Positions 24,532-34,185 of a stretch of DNA of 64,000 nucleotides are shown here, piece after piece. This DNA comes from Desulfoplanes formicivorans (GTDB taxonomy: Bacteria; Desulfobacterota; Desulfovibrionia; Desulfovibrionales; Desulfomicrobiaceae), in NCBI RefSeq assembly GCF_001748225.1, contig NZ_BDFE01000016.1, positions 1 to 64,000 on the forward strand, read 5' to 3'. Every line of letters begins with the position of its first letter. Within the stretch, counting starts at the first letter, position 1. The notes under the pieces are model-generated. The model had not been told where the DNA came from, did not search any database, and saw only the letters and a program-made list of their open reading frames with translations. The position numbers were made by a program, and so were the translations under genes.

Positions 24532-25470
24532 TCAGATCCCGGCCCCCTGCTCGTAACTGGCTTCCATGGGGCGTGATTGGCGGATCTGCGCACCAGCCGG
24601 AATATCCCGGGTAATCCAGACGTTGCCGCCAATGGTTGCCCCTTGGCCCAGACGCACCCTTCCCAAAATGGTTGCCCCGGCATAAATGGTCACATCATCC
24701 TCCACAATGGGGTGCCGGGCCAGACCCTTGACCAGGGAGCCGTCCTTGCCCTTGGGAAAACTCTTGGCCCCCAGGGTCACTCCCTGATAGATGCGCACGT
24801 TCTTGCCGATGATACAGGTCTCGCCAATGACGGTCCCGGTTCCATGATCAATGAAAAAATGCTCACCAATGGATGCCCCCGGATGAATGTCGATCCCGGT
24901 TTGGGAATGGGCCATCTCGGAAATGATTCTCGGAATGATGGGCACACCGAACTTGTACAGCTCATGGGCTACCCGGTGATGAATCAGGGCACTGATGGAC
25001 GGATAACAGAAAATGGTCTCCCCCGGAGTTTTGGCTGCCGGATCGCCCACATAGGCAGCGTCAACATCAGTGGTCAGCAGATGACGGATGCGGGGCAAGG
25101 CATGAATGAATTCCCAGGCAATATCATGGGATTTGGTCTCGCAACGAAGACACTCGGGCCCGGGCTGTTTGCGACAGACAAAACATTCTCCGCGCAGAAT
25201 CTGCTCTCCCAAAGAACGTTGCACTCGGTCCAGATAGCCTCCGATGTGGTAACGCATGGACGTGGAAGAAACATCCGAGGGTCCAAAATAGCCCGGGAAA
25301 AGTACGCTTCGCAGGTCATGGACAAGGGAGGCCAGAATATCCACCGAGGGCATGGGGGCTTCCCCGTGCTCACGCAGACAGACTCTGCTTCCTGTATTCT
25401 GTTGGCACAGGGCCTGAACAACAGCATCTATATCGTTTTGGGGCATAGGGGCATTGTTTTCTTGAGTCAT
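24532..25470 (-). CDS. cysE: Serine O-acetyltransferase
   Basis: 312 residues. It forms O-acetylserine from serine and acetyl-CoA, the first step of cysteine synthesis. C-terminal hexapeptide repeats (GIDIHPGASIGEHFFIDHG, GKNVRIYQGVTLGAKSF, ILGRVRLGQGATIGGNVW) are of the left-handed beta-helix type. Active-site His lies in FFIDHGTGTVIGE. The N-terminal extension holds CFVCRKQPGPECLRCETK, a four-Cys cluster that could bind metal or be redox active, common in the EpsC-like branch. It is on the same strand as cysK (165 bases upstream), whose product uses O-acetylserine. Confidence 0.9.
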   Translation of the reverse strand: MTQENNAPMPQNDIDAVVQALCQQNTGSRVCLREHGEAPMPSVDILASLVHDLRSVLFPGYFGPSDVSSTSMRYHIGGYLDRVQRSLGEQILRGECFVCRKQPGPECLRCETKSHDIAWEFIHALPRIRHLLTTDVDAAYVGDPAAKTPGETIFCYPSISALIHHRVAHELYKFGVPIIPRIISEMAHSQTGIDIHPGASIGEHFFIDHGTGTVIGETCIIGKNVRIYQGVTLGAKSFPKGKDGSLVKGLARHPIVEDDVTIYAGATILGRVRLGQGATIGGNVWITRDIPAGAQIRQSRPMEASYEQGAGI

Positions 25471-25635
25471 TATGTTCCAGATGAATGGTATGGGTTAAAC
25501 AGGGAACCGGCCTGACTCCCACAACCCGTTTTCAGAACAAAACCGGTGTCATCATGCGCTGTCTTCCAGGAGAGGCAGGTGCGCATGCCCAAAGGGGGAT
25601 GAACCAGGATCGCAACAAAAGGCAATCTGTTGGCC

Positions 25636-26562
25636 CTACATTTCTCCAAAAAGAGCCGTACTCAGATAGCGTTCACCTGTATCGCAGACAATGAACACGA
25701 TGGTTTTCCCCTGATTTTCCGGCCTCCTGGCCAACTCCATGGCCGCATGGCAATTGGCTCCCGAAGATATCCCGCAGACAATACCCTGCTCACACATGAG
25801 TTTCTTGGCTGCAGCAACCGCATCTTCGTTGCTTACGGGAACAATCTCGTCAAGAAGGTTTTTGTCCACCACCTTGGGCACAAATCCGGCACCAATGCCC
25901 TGGATCATGTGCGGTCCCGGAGCATTGCCCGAAAGCACGGCCGAATCCTCGGGTTCCACGGCAACGATCCGGATCTGGGGATTGCGTTCCTTGAGATACC
26001 TGCCCGTGCCCATGATGGTCCCACCGGTGCCCACGCCTGCCACCAGAATGTCCACACTTCCATCGGTATCTTCCCAGATTTCAGGCCCTGTGGTCTCATA
26101 ATGCATGGCTGGATTGTCCATGTTGTCGAACTGCATGGGCATGAACCCTTGGGCAGAGGCCTCCAGCAGCTCCTGGGCCCGTTCAATGGCCCCCTTCATG
26201 CCCTTGCTGGCCGGAGTCAGTACCAGTTCAGCCCCCAACCCCTTGAGCATTTTCCGACGCTCAATGCTCATGTTTTCGGGCATGGTCAGAATGAGACGCA
26301 ACTTTTTGACCGCACAGACAAAGGCCAGACCAATACCCGTGTTCCCACTGGTGGGCTCGATGATGACGGAATCAGGACCAATGTCCCCGCGGGCCATGGC
26401 CGCTTCAATCATGTGCAGGGCAATTCTGTCCTTGACGGAGCCGCAGGGGTTGAAAAATTCCAGTTTTCCCAAAACCTGTGCCCCGCTTTCCACAGCCGTG
26501 TTCTGAACCCGTACCAGGGGTGTTTTCCCCACCAGGTCCAGCATGGAATCAGCAATATTCAT
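25636..26562 (-). CDS. cysK: Cysteine synthase A
   Basis: A 308-residue PLP-dependent O-acetylserine sulfhydrylase, final step of cysteine synthesis using sulfide. PLP Lys44 lies in NPCGSVKDR; the PTSGNTGIGLA substrate loop and GVGTGGTIMGTGRYL phosphate loop are intact, with SSGAN near the end. ATG 26562 is chosen because GGGAG lies at the right distance. ATG 26568 is an alternative. It pairs with cysE and is expected in an organism producing abundant sulfide. Confidence 0.93.
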   Translation of the reverse strand: MNIADSMLDLVGKTPLVRVQNTAVESGAQVLGKLEFFNPCGSVKDRIALHMIEAAMARGDIGPDSVIIEPTSGNTGIGLAFVCAVKKLRLILTMPENMSIERRKMLKGLGAELVLTPASKGMKGAIERAQELLEASAQGFMPMQFDNMDNPAMHYETTGPEIWEDTDGSVDILVAGVGTGGTIMGTGRYLKERNPQIRIVAVEPEDSAVLSGNAPGPHMIQGIGAGFVPKVVDKNLLDEIVPVSNEDAVAAAKKLMCEQGIVCGISSGANCHAAMELARRPENQGKTIVFIVCDTGERYLSTALFGEM

Positions 26563-26914
26563 TATCATTCTCCCTTGTTGCAACAAGGTGGTCTTGTACC
26601 TGAAACCCCTGGCAACCCTGCCATGATCAGGCAACATGGTGCCTCGTCGCATTGTTTCAACTATACCACCACAGGAATACTTCAACCCGATGGCCGGGGT
26701 TGAATCCACCCGATCCATGCCCCAATGGGCAACGGATGCGGATCAACACACGCCCTCATCCCTGGGCAGGCCCTGAAAATTAACGACAAGTGGCTCCCTG
26801 TCAAATACTCATGGTCCCGGGAACACATCGGCCAAAACTCAATGACATCATCCTCATGCTCTTGAAATGCGTCACAGGGTAACCCGATGAGCATATACAT
26901 GCCACCAGGAAGTT

Positions 26915-27049
26915 ATGTCTTCCCTCAACATCATCACCAAGGGCTCAAGCGACCTCAAAGCCGTGGCCCTGATCTGTTTCATCATGACCTTCAGTGTGGC
27001 CCTGTTCTCAAGGTATCTGGAAAGAGTATTCAACATCGGATCCATCTGA
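26915..27049 (+). CDS. Small single-helix membrane protein, 44 aa
   Basis: A short ORF (MSSLNIITKGSSDL... ending IGSI) with AGGA upstream and one clear membrane helix (LKAVALICFIMTFSVALFS). It is too short for routine ORF calling. It converges with the PAS protein gene. Function unknown. Confidence 0.45.
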   Translation: MSSLNIITKGSSDLKAVALICFIMTFSVALFSRYLERVFNIGSI

Positions 27050-27062
27050 TCACCTCATCCCA

Positions 27063-27398
27063 TCAATGGGGAACGATCTTCTCATACCGTTCGTAGTAGC
27101 CGAGCAGTTCCCCCCTCTCATCACGTACGGCCCGCATGTACGTGTACTTGCCGTCTTTGTTCGATATGCACTCTTCCTCAAGACCTTCCTGCATTCGAGC
27201 CCAAACCATACGAATGGTTCGACACGAGGCCGGATTGTGGTAGTCGAACAAGGAGTTTCCAACAAGTTCGCCTCCACCGTATTTTTGCAACTGCACACAA
27301 GCTGCGGGATTCATATACCGAATAATGTGTTCTGCATCGACGAAAACAATCGGCTCCATCAGGCTATTCAGCAAACATTCACAAACCTGCCCGTCCAT
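27063..27398 (-). CDS. Single PAS-domain protein, 111 aa
   Basis: The entire protein is one PAS fold: NSLMEPIVFVDAEHIIRYMNPA, VGNSLFDYHNPAS, then the beta-sheet KYTYMRAVRDERGELLGYYERYE. It has no output domain, so it could be a soluble signal or redox/ligand sensor acting through a partner. ATG 27398 is preceded by AGGAGG six bases upstream; the longer frame to 27437 lacks this. Confidence 0.7.
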   Translation of the reverse strand: MDGQVCECLLNSLMEPIVFVDAEHIIRYMNPAACVQLQKYGGGELVGNSLFDYHNPASCRTIRMVWARMQEGLEEECISNKDGKYTYMRAVRDERGELLGYYERYEKIVPH

Positions 27399-27583
27399 CA
27401 ATTTCCTCCTCATCACCTCTGCAATCAACAAGAACATGCGCGTTACCTCATCCAGAGGTCACGCGCATGCAAGTCATGCTCACAATGATGAAATATTGCC
27501 AGGATTACCGGCAACATACAAGCATCTCTTTGCCCCTTTTCTCCAAGAAAAAGAGGCATCCTTTTCAGCCAACATAGCACACG

Positions 27584-27631
27584 ATAAACCCGGCGTGTAT
27601 GGACCATCTGCCCATATGCGCCGGGTTTTTT
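27584..27631. terminator. Hairpin terminator
   Basis: ACCCGGCG and CGCCGGGT form a stem followed by a T6 run on the plus strand. It lies downstream of the minus-strand ABC operon, where its T-tract is weak; it could serve leftover plus-strand transcription. Confidence 0.5.
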
Positions 27632-27669
27632 ACATGCCCCTTTCCTTTGGAAATATAATGCGTTGGCCG

Positions 27670-28410
27670 TTACAAGATCTGGCCCAGAAACTCCTGGGTC
27701 CGCTGTTGCTCAGGGTGATTGAAAATGGCCTCTGGAGTCCCGAATTCCAGGATGGATCCCCCGTCCATGAATCCGACCGTGTCGGCCACCTCCCGGGCAA
27801 AACCCATTTCATGAGTGACTACGATCATGGTCATCCCGTCCTCGGCAAGATTGCGCATGACGCTTAAGACTTCACCCACAAGTTCCGGATCAAGGGCTGA
27901 AGTCGGTTCGTCAAAGAGCATGGCTTCAGGCTCCATGGCCAAGGCCCGGGCAATGGCCGCGCGCTGCTTCTGCCCACCGGAAAGGGTTTGAGGATAAGCA
28001 TCCTCCTTATCGGACATCCCCACTTTGGCAAGATAGTGCCGTCCGATCTCAACTGCTTCCTTTTTCTTCATTTTTTTGACCTGGGTGGGACCCTCAATGA
28101 CATTTCCAAGAACGGTCATATGGGGAAACAGATTGAAATTCTGAAACACCATGCCCAGCCGGGCGCGCAGCTTGTTGATGTAGCCCTCGTCCTCTGGCAC
28201 ATCCTCCCCGTGAACCCTGACAACGCCCTTTTCATACGTTTCCAGACGATTCACGCAACGAAGCAGAGTACTCTTTCCTGAACCGCTGGCCCCGATGATA
28301 ACGATGACATCCGAGGAATCAACGGTCATGTCCACGCCCTTTAAGACATGATGTTCGTCAAACCATTTGTGAAGACCACAAATTTCAATGGCTGGTTGCT
28401 GAAGGTTCAT
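27670..28410 (-). CDS. Polar amino acid ABC transporter ATPase
   Basis: A 246-residue GlnQ/HisP-type ATPase. Walker [10 protein letters not shown], signature LSGGQKQR and Walker [13 protein letters not shown] are complete, with the switch His in VVTHEMGF. It energises uptake with the permease and binding protein encoded just upstream (28425 and 29100) in one minus-strand operon with 14-15 base gaps. It is the last gene of the operon. Confidence 0.9.
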   Translation of the reverse strand: MNLQQPAIEICGLHKWFDEHHVLKGVDMTVDSSDVIVIIGASGSGKSTLLRCVNRLETYEKGVVRVHGEDVPEDEGYINKLRARLGMVFQNFNLFPHMTVLGNVIEGPTQVKKMKKKEAVEIGRHYLAKVGMSDKEDAYPQTLSGGQKQRAAIARALAMEPEAMLFDEPTSALDPELVGEVLSVMRNLAEDGMTMIVVTHEMGFAREVADTVGFMDGGSILEFGTPEAIFNHPEQQRTQEFLGQIL

Positions 28411-28424
28411 GTGTTCTCCTTGCT

Positions 28425-29084
28425 TTACCCGGCCTGACTGACATTAAGGCGGGTTTCAATCCGGTTAAACAGCCAGGTGAATATCCCTGTGTACACGAGA
28501 TAGAAAAAGGCTGCGATACTCAACATTTCCATCATCATGAAATTGGATGAAGCCAGTTGCTGGGATTTGAGCAGCAGTTCGTTGATGGTGATGGCACTGG
28601 CCAGAGACGAGTCCTTAAGGGCAATAATAAATTGATTGCCCAAGGCAGGAACAGCCCGCTTAAAGGCCTGGGGCAAAATGATTCTGATCATGGCCCGCAT
28701 ATAGGACATACCGATACTCCGGGCTGCCTCCATCTGTCCGCTGGAAACCGAGACAATGGCCCCACGAAAAATCTCCGCAATATAGGCCCCGTTATGAAGC
28801 CCGAGAGCCAGAACCGCTGAAGGCAGTGCTTCCAGTCCAACAAGCCCGCGCATGCCAAAATAGATGAACAGCAACTGGAGTAAAAGAGGTGTTCCCCTGA
28901 TGAGATAAATATAAGCAAGCGTCGGAAACAGAAATATCCTACGCTGCGAAATCCGCATAAATGCCGTGATAAGGCCAAGAATAAGACCCAATCCGATACC
29001 GAGAACGGTTATCTCAATGGTCATCCATGCAGCAGGTAAAAAATAGGGAAAGTATTCTGCCAGCACTGTAAAGTCATAGTACAT
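28425..29084 (-). CDS. Polar amino acid ABC transporter permease
   Basis: 219 residues of the HisM/GlnP type, about five membrane helices. The EAA loop that contacts the ATPase is seen as [24 protein letters not shown]. It forms the inner-membrane channel with a second copy of itself. The operon encodes only one permease, consistent with a homodimer. Confidence 0.88.
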   Translation of the reverse strand: MYYDFTVLAEYFPYFLPAAWMTIEITVLGIGLGLILGLITAFMRISQRRIFLFPTLAYIYLIRGTPLLLQLLFIYFGMRGLVGLEALPSAVLALGLHNGAYIAEIFRGAIVSVSSGQMEAARSIGMSYMRAMIRIILPQAFKRAVPALGNQFIIALKDSSLASAITINELLLKSQQLASSNFMMMEMLSIAAFFYLVYTGIFTWLFNRIETRLNVSQAG

Positions 29085-29099
29085 TATAAATTAATCCTT

Positions 29100-29879
29100 T
29101 TACTTAACAGTAATATCAACCCCAAGCCATTTTTGACTCAATTTTGAAAGCACTCCTTCAGCATGCATATCCTCAAGAATGGCGTTGACTTTTTCCCGGA
29201 GGGTGCTGTCGGACTTGCGAAAAGCCACGGCAATATCCTCACTGCGAATAGGATTGCCTACAAGTTTGATCTTAAAGCCACCATTATTCATGGCATTGAC
29301 CCCCACGACCCTGTCGGTGATGACCGCATCAATGACGCCATTATTGAGTTCCATAAGGGTTTGGGTGTCGTCTTTGTACAGACGGACCTCTCCGGCACCC
29401 AATTGTTTAGCATCCTCTTCAAAGGTGGTGCCGGTCACAAGCCCGATGGTTTTGCCCCTGAAGGCCTGGGGTGTGGTTTCAAGTGCGTCTGCGCGAGCCA
29501 TGACCTGGGCACCTGAATAATAATATGGTACGGAAAAATCGACCACTTCCTGCCGTTTGGGGGTTACGGCCATGCTGCCAAGAATCCCATCATAAGTGCC
29601 TGCACGCAGACCTTCGATGATCCCGCTCCACTCGGTGGTCACCGGTTTGAGCTTTACATCCAGTCGCTTGGCTATTTCTCTGGCCACATCCACATCAAAT
29701 CCCACCAATTCGTTCATGTCATTGTAAAAATTGAACGGAGGATACCCTCCGCTCATGGCAAAGCTGATCACCCCGGCTTTCTTCACTCGTTCGAGTCCGT
29801 TTTCTTGTTCATTGGAACATGCACCAATACATAAAGACATAGATACGATAATGGCACAAAGAAACCATGTGTATTTCAT
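29100..29879 (-). CDS. Amino acid ABC transporter substrate-binding lipoprotein
   Basis: 259 residues with a lipoprotein signal (MKYTWFLCAIIVSMSLCIGAC; lipobox IGAC, Cys21). The mature part is a type-2 periplasmic binding protein of the polar amino acid family (FNFYNDMNELVGFDVDVARE, EWSGIIEGLRAGTYDGILGSM). It delivers the amino acid to the permease. The exact substrate (glutamine, histidine or similar) cannot be read from the sequence. It is the first gene of the operon. Confidence 0.9.
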   Translation of the reverse strand: MKYTWFLCAIIVSMSLCIGACSNEQENGLERVKKAGVISFAMSGGYPPFNFYNDMNELVGFDVDVAREIAKRLDVKLKPVTTEWSGIIEGLRAGTYDGILGSMAVTPKRQEVVDFSVPYYYSGAQVMARADALETTPQAFRGKTIGLVTGTTFEEDAKQLGAGEVRLYKDDTQTLMELNNGVIDAVITDRVVGVNAMNNGGFKIKLVGNPIRSEDIAVAFRKSDSTLREKVNAILEDMHAEGVLSKLSQKWLGVDITVK

Positions 29880-30499
29880 GATAACTCCTTGTTTTGAAGA
29901 TATGAACTCACTGCATGAAAAAAATTTTACAACATACTGTTTTCCATACAGGAGATTCCTTTATGGTCTATCTACGGTTTTTCGAGCATGAGAATACAAA
30001 CAGGAACCACTCTTCAGGACAAGGTGATAAATGGGGGAGGAATCGGGTAGAGGGGCCTACCCAATGGGAAGCAAATGATGAGACTAACAATCACTATCCA
30101 GATCGTAAGGATTGTTTTCTCTTGCCTTGAATGTCCCGGAAAAACAGGCTCTTCTCAAGGGCAACCTGCGTATTCACCCCTGATTGAACGACAAGGACAT
30201 GAAAGGGTACACCACACAACATGATGTACCCAGAATCAACATCTTGATTTTTATGGGAGGAGAAACATCAGAGTCACAGAAGACCCCATGGGCCTTTGCA
30301 GGACAGAGGGCAGTGAATGAAAAACAAAGGGCACAGTCAAAACATCATCCCGAACCTGATCCGGGATCTTGGATAAAAAGACGACAGATTCACATCAGAG
30401 AGAATTTTCATGTGGTCCGATACCCAACCTTGGCCCGAGACCACGGAAAAGATCCCACAAATGGTCTGAAGTGCGGGTCAATACAGGTTGTTGTTTCCA
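29880..30499. other. 620-base gap without a convincing gene
   Basis: The upstream region of the ABC operon. A GGGTAC...GTACCC inverted repeat occurs near 30207-30234. I see no conserved ORF or known riboswitch pattern. Confidence 0.5.
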
Positions 30500-31843
30500 T
30501 CAGGATGCACCCAGATACCCCTGGCTGTTCAAAAAGGCATACAGAGAAACACGTTTTCCCCGGATACCCAGTTTCTTACGGATATTTTTGCGATGGGTCT
30601 GGATGGTATCAAAGGATGAGCCCAGCAATTCACCGATTTGCTTGCTGCTCTGGCCAGCAGCTATAAGTTTGGCGATTTCCAGCTCCCGGGGGGTCAGGGT
30701 GAGGACAAGGGCGTCCAGGGGATCAGCAGGATCATGGGTGACAGCAACGAGACGGTCCTTGAGCAGGCCGTAGTAGTCTTCACGTACCTCAGGACACTCC
30801 TCCCGAGCCATTCTGTCCAGGGCAGGCAGGATCTGATCCTTGACCTGTCTGGAAATCTCCTCACGCAAATCCTGTTTTTCCTCTTCAACGGAATTGAGCA
30901 CATTACGCAGCGTCACATTCATGCCTTCGACCTGGGCCTTGCTCTTGTGCAGGCCCTTTTCCAGGGTGTTAAGTTCTGACAGATCCCGCAGAACAAGGTG
31001 ATAAACACGCGAGGCATTGAGATCCACCCTTCTCAGAGTGAGCTCCACGGGAAGCCGTTTGTCCATACCTTCCAGAACATGCATCTCCCTGGTCCAGGAT
31101 TTGCCGGGCCGAAGGGTTCGCATGGCCTCGTGGAGGATGTCGGGGTCTGCCGGGCGGATGATCTCGAGGCAGTTCTTGCCCGGAGAATACGATTCCTTGT
31201 ACAATGCCTTGGCGGCATCATTGGCTGAAAGCACACGCTGCTTGGCATCCACCAGAAAGGTCGGATCCGCAGTGGTCTCGAACAGGGCATGAAAAAGCGC
31301 CATGCTGTCATCCCATGCAGTGATGTTATCGGACAACCGTTGCTCGTAGGCGCCGCACAAATCCATGAGCGGAGAGTTGCTGGTGACCACGACCACGAAT
31401 CCCCCGGAAGCACAAAAATGCTCGGGCAAAGGTACGATACGCAGGCAAAAGCTCTCGCTTTGATGAGCCGAAAAAATCTCCTGAATATCCTCGGGAGGAT
31501 ATTTGGCAAGCAGCTCGGAAATGTCATTTACCTTAAGGCCGAGAACCGACCAGACCGTCCTGCCTATCACATGATCCGTCTTGAAAAAGGTAGATATGGG
31601 CCCCTTGGTGCCCACAATGAATCCGGCAGCATCAACGTATAGAACTACGTCACAAAAATCTTCGACAACCGTGGACAACTCAAGGGAAAAAACATCGTTG
31701 GAAAGAGAGGAAGAGGACATGACGTGGGGGATATTCTTGGGCAGCTCTATGACAGATCGAAACAGAGCACCATTCCGGATTTGATTCGAAACCTTATGAA
31801 CTTGGCGTTGCCTTGACGTTTTGGACACGCCCTTGGCCTTCAC
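30500..31843 (-). CDS. PAS-LuxR transcriptional regulator
   Basis: 447 residues (406 if translation starts at ATG 31720; neither start has a good ribosome binding site). Residues 55-160 form a first PAS-like sensor (VVEDFCDVVLYVDAAGFIVG) and 205-330 a canonical PAS domain (LFHALFETTADPTFLVDAKQ). A coiled-coil linker follows, and residues 375-440 are a LuxR-type HTH (LTPRELEIAKLIAAGQSSKQ, SFDTIQTHRKNIRKKL). It probably responds to a redox or small-molecule cue. Targets unknown. No membrane segment is seen. Confidence 0.8.
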   Translation of the reverse strand: MKAKGVSKTSRQRQVHKVSNQIRNGALFRSVIELPKNIPHVMSSSSLSNDVFSLELSTVVEDFCDVVLYVDAAGFIVGTKGPISTFFKTDHVIGRTVWSVLGLKVNDISELLAKYPPEDIQEIFSAHQSESFCLRIVPLPEHFCASGGFVVVVTSNSPLMDLCGAYEQRLSDNITAWDDSMALFHALFETTADPTFLVDAKQRVLSANDAAKALYKESYSPGKNCLEIIRPADPDILHEAMRTLRPGKSWTREMHVLEGMDKRLPVELTLRRVDLNASRVYHLVLRDLSELNTLEKGLHKSKAQVEGMNVTLRNVLNSVEEEKQDLREEISRQVKDQILPALDRMAREECPEVREDYYGLLKDRLVAVTHDPADPLDALVLTLTPRELEIAKLIAAGQSSKQIGELLGSSFDTIQTHRKNIRKKLGIRGKRVSLYAFLNSQGYLGAS

Positions 31844-31951
31844 GAATGCGGTCTAGGCCGCGAATAGCGACAAAGAACGAATTTGATTTGAAAAAAACAG
31901 TTTTTTTTCACAACATGAAACGGAAAGGCAGTAAAAATGAAAAGACATCTA

Positions 31952-32614
31952 TCAATTACAACACACTGGAATAACATACAGAAGAATCGCAAAAAAATGA
32001 AAGACTGTTCCGGCAAGGACAAACAGGTGCCAGATGGCGTGATTGAATTTCAGGCTCCGCCACACATAAAAAATAACGCCCAGGGTATAGCAAAGCCCCC
32101 CGGCAACAAGCAGCTTGATTCCTCCCGGAGGCACAGAGGCCAACAAAGGTTTGGCCGCTACGACCACAGCCCACCCCATGCCCAGATACAGCCCGATTTG
32201 AAGCGTACGCCATTTTCGAAAGGGGGAAAGCTCGATCGCTATACCGGCAACAGCCAGGCACCAAATGGAGACAAAAAGGGTCCATCCCCACACGCCGTGC
32301 AGACTGACCAGAGTAAACGGGGTATAGGTTCCGGCAATCAGCAGAAAAATGGATGAATGGTCCAGCACCCGCAGGACCATCTTGACCCGGGGAAGGGGAA
32401 TGCCATGATACAATGTTGATGCCGTGTACATGATGATCATGGTCCCGCCGAAAATGCTCACGCTGACAATATGCCACCCATTGCCAAAGGCCGTGGCAAA
32501 TGCGGTCAATACCCCCAGCCCGGCAATGGAAAAAAGAACGCCCAGACCATGAATGACGCTGTTGGCAATCTCCTCGGTCAGGGAATATCGGAGAGTCAGA
32601 GAGGATGTATCCAT
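31952..32614 (-). CDS. Hemolysin III family membrane protein
   Basis: 220 residues with seven membrane helices. Family features are EEIANSVIHGLGVLFS at the start, the metal-binding-type TASTLYHGIP, RVLDHSSIFLLIAGTYTPF in the middle, and NHAIWHLFVLAGTVFHFFA near the end. These His/Asp residues define the adiponectin-receptor-like (PAQR) superfamily. ATG 32614 is preceded by GGGAG; longer frames are non-conserved. Physiological function is unknown. Confidence 0.85.
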   Translation of the reverse strand: MDTSSLTLRYSLTEEIANSVIHGLGVLFSIAGLGVLTAFATAFGNGWHIVSVSIFGGTMIIMYTASTLYHGIPLPRVKMVLRVLDHSSIFLLIAGTYTPFTLVSLHGVWGWTLFVSIWCLAVAGIAIELSPFRKWRTLQIGLYLGMGWAVVVAAKPLLASVPPGGIKLLVAGGLCYTLGVIFYVWRSLKFNHAIWHLFVLAGTVFHFFAILLYVIPVCCN

Positions 32615-32987
32615 AAAGATCTCCCATTGATGCTGTTTCGATCCAAGCAGCCGGTATTGGCGTCCCGGCATGAACCGCGTATACAAAGAGTTTACATCTA
32701 TGCCCAAGTATTCGCACAAAGGCAAGCACTCACCACAAAACAACACCTTTCCCACCACGCGTATTCCCCCATATTTCTTGTGAAGACAGACCATGACCTG
32801 ATCGCCCGAGCCTCGAAATCATGACAACCAGCATCCCTGTTTCATGCACACAACACGGAACACCCATTGGCCCCGACCCGGGATTTGAAGCAAACACTTC
32901 CTATTGCCCGCACTGGCCACAAGGAGTACAGGCTTCCCTTCCGTAAGGCAAAGAAGAATACAAACATATGCCTACCAGGGGAGTATC
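32615..32987. other. Divergent intergenic region
   Basis: It separates the hemolysin III gene (minus) from the IscU/NifU-like gene (plus). No further gene or recognisable regulatory element seen. Confidence 0.5.
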
Positions 32988-33401
32988 ATGAGCGACACCC
33001 GAAAACCCATGCATTTCTGGCAAGATCATTCTGACAATTATATCAAGATGGCCTTCAGTTACGAACGGAGCAAACGCATTGAAAACCCCGACGGGTACGG
33101 CAGGCAGACCGGACAGTGCGGGGATACCATCGAATTGTTCCTGCTCATGGACAACGACCGCATCAGCCAGGTAACCTTTGAGATTGACGGGTGCCTGCAT
33201 ACCCGTGCCACGGCCAATACGGTTGCCATCCTCAGCGAGGGCAGACGCCTGGAAGAGGCGTGGGATATCCACCCGGAAACCGTATGCAACTATCTTGAAA
33301 CCCTGCCCAAAGACCATTTTCACTGCGCCGAGCTGGCTGTGGGTGCCCTCTACCTGGCGCTGGCTGATGTGGAGCACAAGCAGGCCGCACGTCTGAAATA
33401 A
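32988..33401 (+). CDS. IscU/NifU-like iron-sulfur scaffold protein
   Basis: 137 residues. Seen are Cys residues in GQCGDTIELFL, FEIDGCLHTRATANT and HCAELAVGALY, corresponding to the three cluster-ligating Cys of the IscU/NifU N-domain fold. It lacks the NifU ferredoxin-like and C-terminal parts and the LPPVK motif of IscU, so it belongs to the short NifU-like branch of anaerobes. ATG 32988 has GGGGAG upstream. No isc/suf genes are adjacent. Confidence 0.75.
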   Translation: MSDTRKPMHFWQDHSDNYIKMAFSYERSKRIENPDGYGRQTGQCGDTIELFLLMDNDRISQVTFEIDGCLHTRATANTVAILSEGRRLEEAWDIHPETVCNYLETLPKDHFHCAELAVGALYLALADVEHKQAARLK

Positions 33402-33423
33402 GGAAGCATCTCTCTGCTGCTTC

Positions 33424-33468
33424 CACGCACAAGGGGCCAAAACATGGTGTTTTGGCCCCTTGTGCGTG
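33424..33468. terminator. Long perfect hairpin between convergent genes
   Basis: A 21-bp perfect inverted repeat (arms 33424-33444 and 33448-33468, core AAGGGGCCAAAACA) with a three-base loop separates the NifU-like gene (plus) from yajQ (minus). It lacks T-runs and is probably a bidirectional terminator. Confidence 0.6.
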
Positions 33469-33505
33469 TGCTGTTGCGTCCTGTGAGCCCCCAAGGCCCT
33501 GAAAA

Positions 33506-33994
33506 CTATTTCATGTTCACGAACTGAAACGGCTGCTCAAAGCCCCCTTCCCTGACCAGACTGATCACGGCCTGCAAATCATCGATCTTTTTGCCGGTCA
33601 CCCGGACCTGATTGTCCTGAATGGCGGCCTGGACCTTGAGTTTGGCTCCCTTGATCAACTTGACCAGTTTCTTGGCCGTTTCCTTGTCAATACCTTCCTT
33701 CAGGCGGACCTGCTGCTTGAGCTGCCCCTTGGACGTTCCTTCAGGTTCGCTGAAATCCATGATCCGTGGGTCAATCTTGCGCCGCACACAATGGGCACTG
33801 AGCATGTCCCGCAACGCCTTGATCTTCATCTCATCCCCGGTGAGGATGCTGATCCGCTTGTCCTTGCGATTAAAGGTGATTTCCGTGGTCACGCCCCGAA
33901 AATCATACCGGGAATCGATTTCTTTCTTCACGTTGTTGATGGCATTGTCCACTTCCTGCAAATCCACCTGGCTGACAATATCAAAAGACGGCAT
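33506..33994 (-). CDS. yajQ: YajQ family nucleotide-binding protein
   Basis: 162 residues, complete YajQ (two ferredoxin-like folds): [18 protein letters not shown] at the start, [18 protein letters not shown], and the C-terminal [20 protein letters not shown]. Members are reported to bind cyclic di-GMP or other nucleotides. ATG 33994 has AGGGAGG upstream. In a window rich in c-di-GMP components (GGDEF protein, riboswitch) a receptor role is plausible. Confidence 0.9.
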   Translation of the reverse strand: MPSFDIVSQVDLQEVDNAINNVKKEIDSRYDFRGVTTEITFNRKDKRISILTGDEMKIKALRDMLSAHCVRRKIDPRIMDFSEPEGTSKGQLKQQVRLKEGIDKETAKKLVKLIKGAKLKVQAAIQDNQVRVTGKKIDDLQAVISLVREGGFEQPFQFVNMK

Positions 33995-34185
33995 GTCTGT
34001 TTCCTCCCTATAGATAGCAATATTCTGCAATTATATCCTTACATCTAACGTCAACCCTGATCAGCACCAGGCCCTGCCTGGCCTGTTGATTGGCTCCCGG
34101 GCTGTGAAACAACCCTGCCAATGCCATCAGGGGGCACACTCGATCAGGCAGCGCGCAGCCTCATAACCGCAACCTGCCGAACACC

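Noticed and set aside
29880-30499. Riboswitch upstream of the amino acid ABC operon
   Set aside because: No glycine, lysine or SAM riboswitch core could be recognised on the operon strand.
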